Source: Anas platyrhynchos (taxonomy: Eukaryota; Chordata; Aves; Anseriformes; Anatidae). Taken from it: a stretch of DNA of 64,000 bases. The position numbers were made by a program, and so were the translations under genes. The notes under the pieces were generated by a model. It searched no databases and was not told the DNA's origin. It was given only the letters and a program-made list of their open reading frames with translations. Positions 61,837-64,000 of this stretch are shown here, piece by piece; position 1 is the stretch's first letter, and the number at the start of each line of letters is the position of its first letter. The DNA lies in the NCBI RefSeq assembly GCF_047663525.1, contig NC_092587.1, forward strand, positions 197,467,501 to 197,531,500. Reading direction: 5' to 3'.

Positions 61837-62053
61837 GCCCATTTGACACAAAAGGGAATGTTTGAAGTCTTCCTTTGTGTTGATTATTTTTTCTTTAATT
61901 GGGATATGGCACCCTCCTAGAGGTTATTCCAGAGTGCTGGAGTCTACTAATCTACCTCACAATATCCTTTCTCTTGTGGCTGGTGGACTCTTGAAGGGTT
62001 TGCTTTTTTAGTTTTGGAGATGAATGAGAAAGATGAGAGTTTTGTTTTTTTGT

Positions 62054-62147
62054 CTTCCTTCCTTCCTTCCTTCCTTCCTTCCTTCCTTCCTTCCTTCCTT
62101 CCTTCCTTCCTTCCTTCCTTCCTTCCTTCCTTCCTTCCTTCCTTCCT
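62054..62147. repeat. (TTCC)n microsatellite (GGAA on the minus strand)
   Basis: About twenty-three uninterrupted tetranucleotide units, then a degenerate TCCTTCCGTCC tail to about 62175. It is a pure pyrimidine/purine mirror repeat. The open frames through it (Leu-Pro-Ser-Phe or Lys-Glu-Gly-Arg repeats) are artefacts. Confidence 0.95.
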
Positions 62148-62682
62148 CCTTCCGTCCTTTCTTCCTTTTTCTGTTCTTTCTTCCAGAGAATGTTCAGGAA
62201 ACCTTAACCAGCTTTCAGTTAATTCTGTTCTCTCCAGCTTTAGTCTTCTCTGAATTTTGTGTATCATGGCCCAGAAAATATATTTTGGCCCTTCTGCATT
62301 GCCAGCATTCTCTATTCCCCAACAGTCTATGTATATAAATCTACCTTACTTCTGTTCACAGCTCTTGCTCTTCTGCTTTTAGTGTTTAAATCAGGTTTCT
62401 CCATTTCTTGATCCTAGAAGAACAATATCAAAAGAATGGAAAATAAATGTTCCTTGTTCAGATAGTGTAGACTCACCACTGCTAACTCTTTAAGATCATC
62501 TGGGCCTAAAGCTTTGACAATCAGTTATGATTTGAAACTTTGATTATCAAAAGTAGAGTAACAGTCATATTGTTTATATAAAATATGCATCTGCTTTACT
62601 AAAATCAAATTATAAGCCTTTATGGACGATAGTTTTGCAAATAAAAGGTATACTCATTTGATTCAGTGTAGGCAAAATAATG

Positions 62683-62709
62683 ATTTTATTTATTTATTTA
62701 TTTATTTTT
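62683..62709. repeat. (TTTA)n microsatellite
   Basis: About six TTTA units. Confidence 0.85.
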
Positions 62710-62956
62710 CATATGTTGAAGATAAGATTTGACTTGCATTTCATAGAAAAGCATAGGCTTTGTAAAGCATGCATTGTAGAATGTCTCCATTCAAGGATTT
62801 TCCAAAGTAATGGGTTACTGCAAATGCTGTCTTTGAAAAGCTGTCGTCCTCAGTAATAGCTAGTGCTGTTAGGTTCTGCATACTAAGCTTGATGCTTTTC
62901 TTTGACCATAAAATGCTTAAGTAGTTTCCTCTTTTTATTTTTTATTTTTCCTAAAA

Positions 62957-63127
62957 TGGCCTAGAAACAAAAGTGAAATTAACCTTGAAGACGATCATTG
63001 CTACATTTTAATAGAAGGAAGTATGATCACCAACAACCCCAGTGAAATGAATGATTCTGGACAGTATCAGTGCTTAACCTCCAATGTGTTTGACAGTATA
63101 TTAAGCAGAGAGGTGTTCAGTTTTCAT
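62957..63127 (+). CDS. CNTN6: Contactin-family exon (second half of Ig domain 1), acceptor apparently lost
   Basis: A 57-codon open segment from a TGG codon to a GTGAGT donor (63128-63133). Residue order fits the C-terminal half of the first Ig domain of a contactin, a GPI-anchored neuronal adhesion protein: the Ig tryptophan first, then Arg-Asn-x-x-Glu-Ile, Tyr-x-Leu-Ile-x-Gly, Asn-Pro-Ser-Glu, Asp-Ser-Gly-x-Tyr-Gln-Cys (the Ig Asp-x-Gly-x-Tyr-x-Cys signature, Cys at 63071-63073), and Ser-Ile-Leu-Ser-Arg-Glu. Of the paralogues, these words are nearest to contactin-6 as I remember it; contactin-4 and -5 are less similar. In contactins a new exon begins at this tryptophan. Oddities: the bases before TGG read CCTAAAA, so the expected AG acceptor is absent; an Arg before the Tyr is Cys, the Gly after Phe is Asp, and the end is one residue short. 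No other contactin exon was found. It could be a real exon in a large gene, a diverging one, or a relic duplicate. Confidence 0.6.
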
Positions 63128-63133
63128 GTGAGT
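63128..63133 (+). other. Splice donor GTGAGT of the contactin-like exon
   Basis: CAT|GTGAGT, a good vertebrate 5' splice site in the position where contactin homology stops. A 33-base T-rich tract begins seven bases later. Confidence 0.55.
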
Positions 63134-63139
63134 AACTTC

Positions 63140-63172
63140 TTTTTTTTTTTTTTTTTTTTCTTTTTTTTTTTT
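63140..63172. repeat. Poly-T tract with one C
   Basis: T20, C, T12, directly downstream of the splice donor. Confidence 0.9.
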
Positions 63173-63337
63173 CTATTCACACAGATGTGTCTGATTTTTA
63201 TATTGCTTGATAATGCTCTAAATTATAATGTGAACATGCTACAAAAAGCTACAGTGCCTACTGAATTCATTGGTTTAGGATTAGAAATATAAATGCTTAG
63301 TGGGAAGGTGTGGTTGGATTTTTTTGGGCTTTTTTTC

Positions 63338-63578
63338 TACAGGCCAGTCGGTTTCACCTCTGTGCCTGGCAAGTACATGGAGCAGATCCTCCTGGATACT
63401 ATGCTAAGGTACATGGAAAATAAGGAGGACATCAGTGACAGCCAACTTTGAGCTTTGAGCTCTAGGGCTCTGAGCAATGTGGTCTATTGAGAGGTGTCCC
63501 TGCCCATGGCCAGGGATTGGAACTGGTTGGGTTTTAAGGTCCCTTTCAATGCAAACCATTCTTTGATTCTGTGATTTT
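63338..63578 (+). mobile_element. CR1 LINE, RT segment joined to 3' end (internal deletion)
   Basis: First part: 'caggccagtcggtttcacct' through 'atggagcagatcctcctgg' and 'gacatcagtgacagccaact' follows the CR1 reverse-transcriptase region at nucleotide level. Near 63450-63460 it changes directly to the 3' end ('ctctgagcaatgtggtctat', 'gtgtccctgcccatggccag', 'ggtccctttcaatgcaaacc', 'attctttgattctgtgatt'). About the whole of the remaining ORF2 is missing. Inactive. Confidence 0.8.
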
Positions 63579-64000
63579 GACTTTAAAAATAGAACCAACT
63601 ACTAGGGAAAATAGTACAAGATGACAAATGAATACTTCTCAATGATATATTTCACTGATGGCTAATTATCTGAAATCACTTTGCCACGCTACCCGAGCAG
63701 GAGAAAAAGTACTGCAAATTTAGGGATAGAATTGGATAAATTACATCTATATTCCAAGATAGTGGACATCTATAGCGATGTGTATGTGAACATTAGAGTA
63801 TTGCCAGTGGGAGGAGGGGAGCAAGTGAGTGCCTGTGTGCGGTTTGGCTGCCAGCCACAGCACAAGAATGTAAAAGTTTTTATGAAATAACCTGTGCTAA
63901 GCACACGTACATTGGTAGGTTTTAGTTTGATCTCTGCCTCCCCCAATTCTTCTTAGTATAAATTTGTATAACCTATAGGTAGGATTTAAAAATTAAAATT
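63579..64000. other. Gene-free right edge
   Basis: Unique sequence. An open frame from a TTG codon at 63681 to 63890 (69 codons) has no recognisable family and no ATG start. The next contactin exon is not present here. Confidence 0.45.

Larger units (their letters stand above)
57491..62950. other. Gene-free stretch, probable intron
   Basis: Unique AT-rich sequence with listed microsatellites and a 24-bp palindrome. No exon recognised. It would be intronic if the contactin-like exon that follows is real. Confidence 0.45.

Noticed and set aside
61947..62338. Lys-Glu-Gly-Arg and Leu-Pro-Ser-Phe repeat proteins
   Set aside because: Translations of the (TTCC)n tract, not genes.
63681..63890. 69-codon plus-strand frame near the contactin-like exon
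   Set aside because: Starts at TTG, has no contactin Ig signature (no Trp/Cys pair in the right order) and no splice sites that fit; it is not the next exon.

Overview
The window reads as nuclear DNA from a bird. The evidence is the set of interspersed repeats: several CR1 LINE copies with the avian 3' end (tandem copies of the CATAGAAT/ATTCTATG motif, or the 'gcccagagaagctgtggatgcc' neighbourhood), two different families of avian-type retroviral solo LTRs, and weak MIR-like SINE remnants. There are no bacterial-style gene blocks, and the background is AT-rich and interrupted by microsatellites and long A/T homopolymers. The species cannot be fixed from this alone. All family names here are from pattern memory and were not checked by a search.

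Layout. At 0.7-1.7 kb lies a minus-strand endogenous retrovirus fragment: a polypurine-tract-like site, a promoter-bearing LTR, an untranslated leader with a splice donor, and the first ~149 codons of a Gag-like frame. At 2.05-3.0 kb a plus-strand CR1 copy carries endonuclease-region sequence joined to the 3' end, with the reverse transcriptase part missing. A 3' CR1 end lies at 5.1-5.4 kb. A solo-LTR 5' part at 14.43-14.88 kb runs directly into a minus-strand CR1 fragment. An old CR1-type LINE sits at 16.2-16.6 kb. From there to 35.9 kb the sequence is mostly unique, with MIR-like fragments, microsatellites and a GC-rich patch at 29.87-30.22 kb. A solo LTR of a second family occupies 35.89-36.43 kb. 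CR1 pieces follow at 41.5-42.35 kb and 43.2 kb. A decayed LTR of the same family as the 14.4 kb one lies at 52.67-53.34 kb. A GC-rich block at 54.57-55.35 kb ends in a good poly(A)-site context on the minus strand. A short CR1 3' end lies at 57.4 kb.

The only host protein-coding sequence I can recognise is at 62.96-63.13 kb, plus strand: one exon that encodes the second half of the first Ig domain of a contactin, closest in my reading to contactin-6 (CNTN6). The frame is open, the Ig tryptophan and cysteine are present and the donor is good, but the expected AG acceptor just before the tryptophan codon is not there. If this exon is real, most of the window is a long 5' intron of a contactin gene; if not, it is a relic exon in a gene desert.

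I found no operon, CRISPR array, rRNA, tRNA or other clearly novel multi-gene system. The observations most worth a second look are the retroviral arrangement at the left end, the contactin exon with a missing acceptor, the GC-rich block with a poly(A) site, the LTR/CR1 chimeric junction, and several strong inverted repeats, including a 24-bp perfect palindrome resembling a palindromic nuclear-receptor site.
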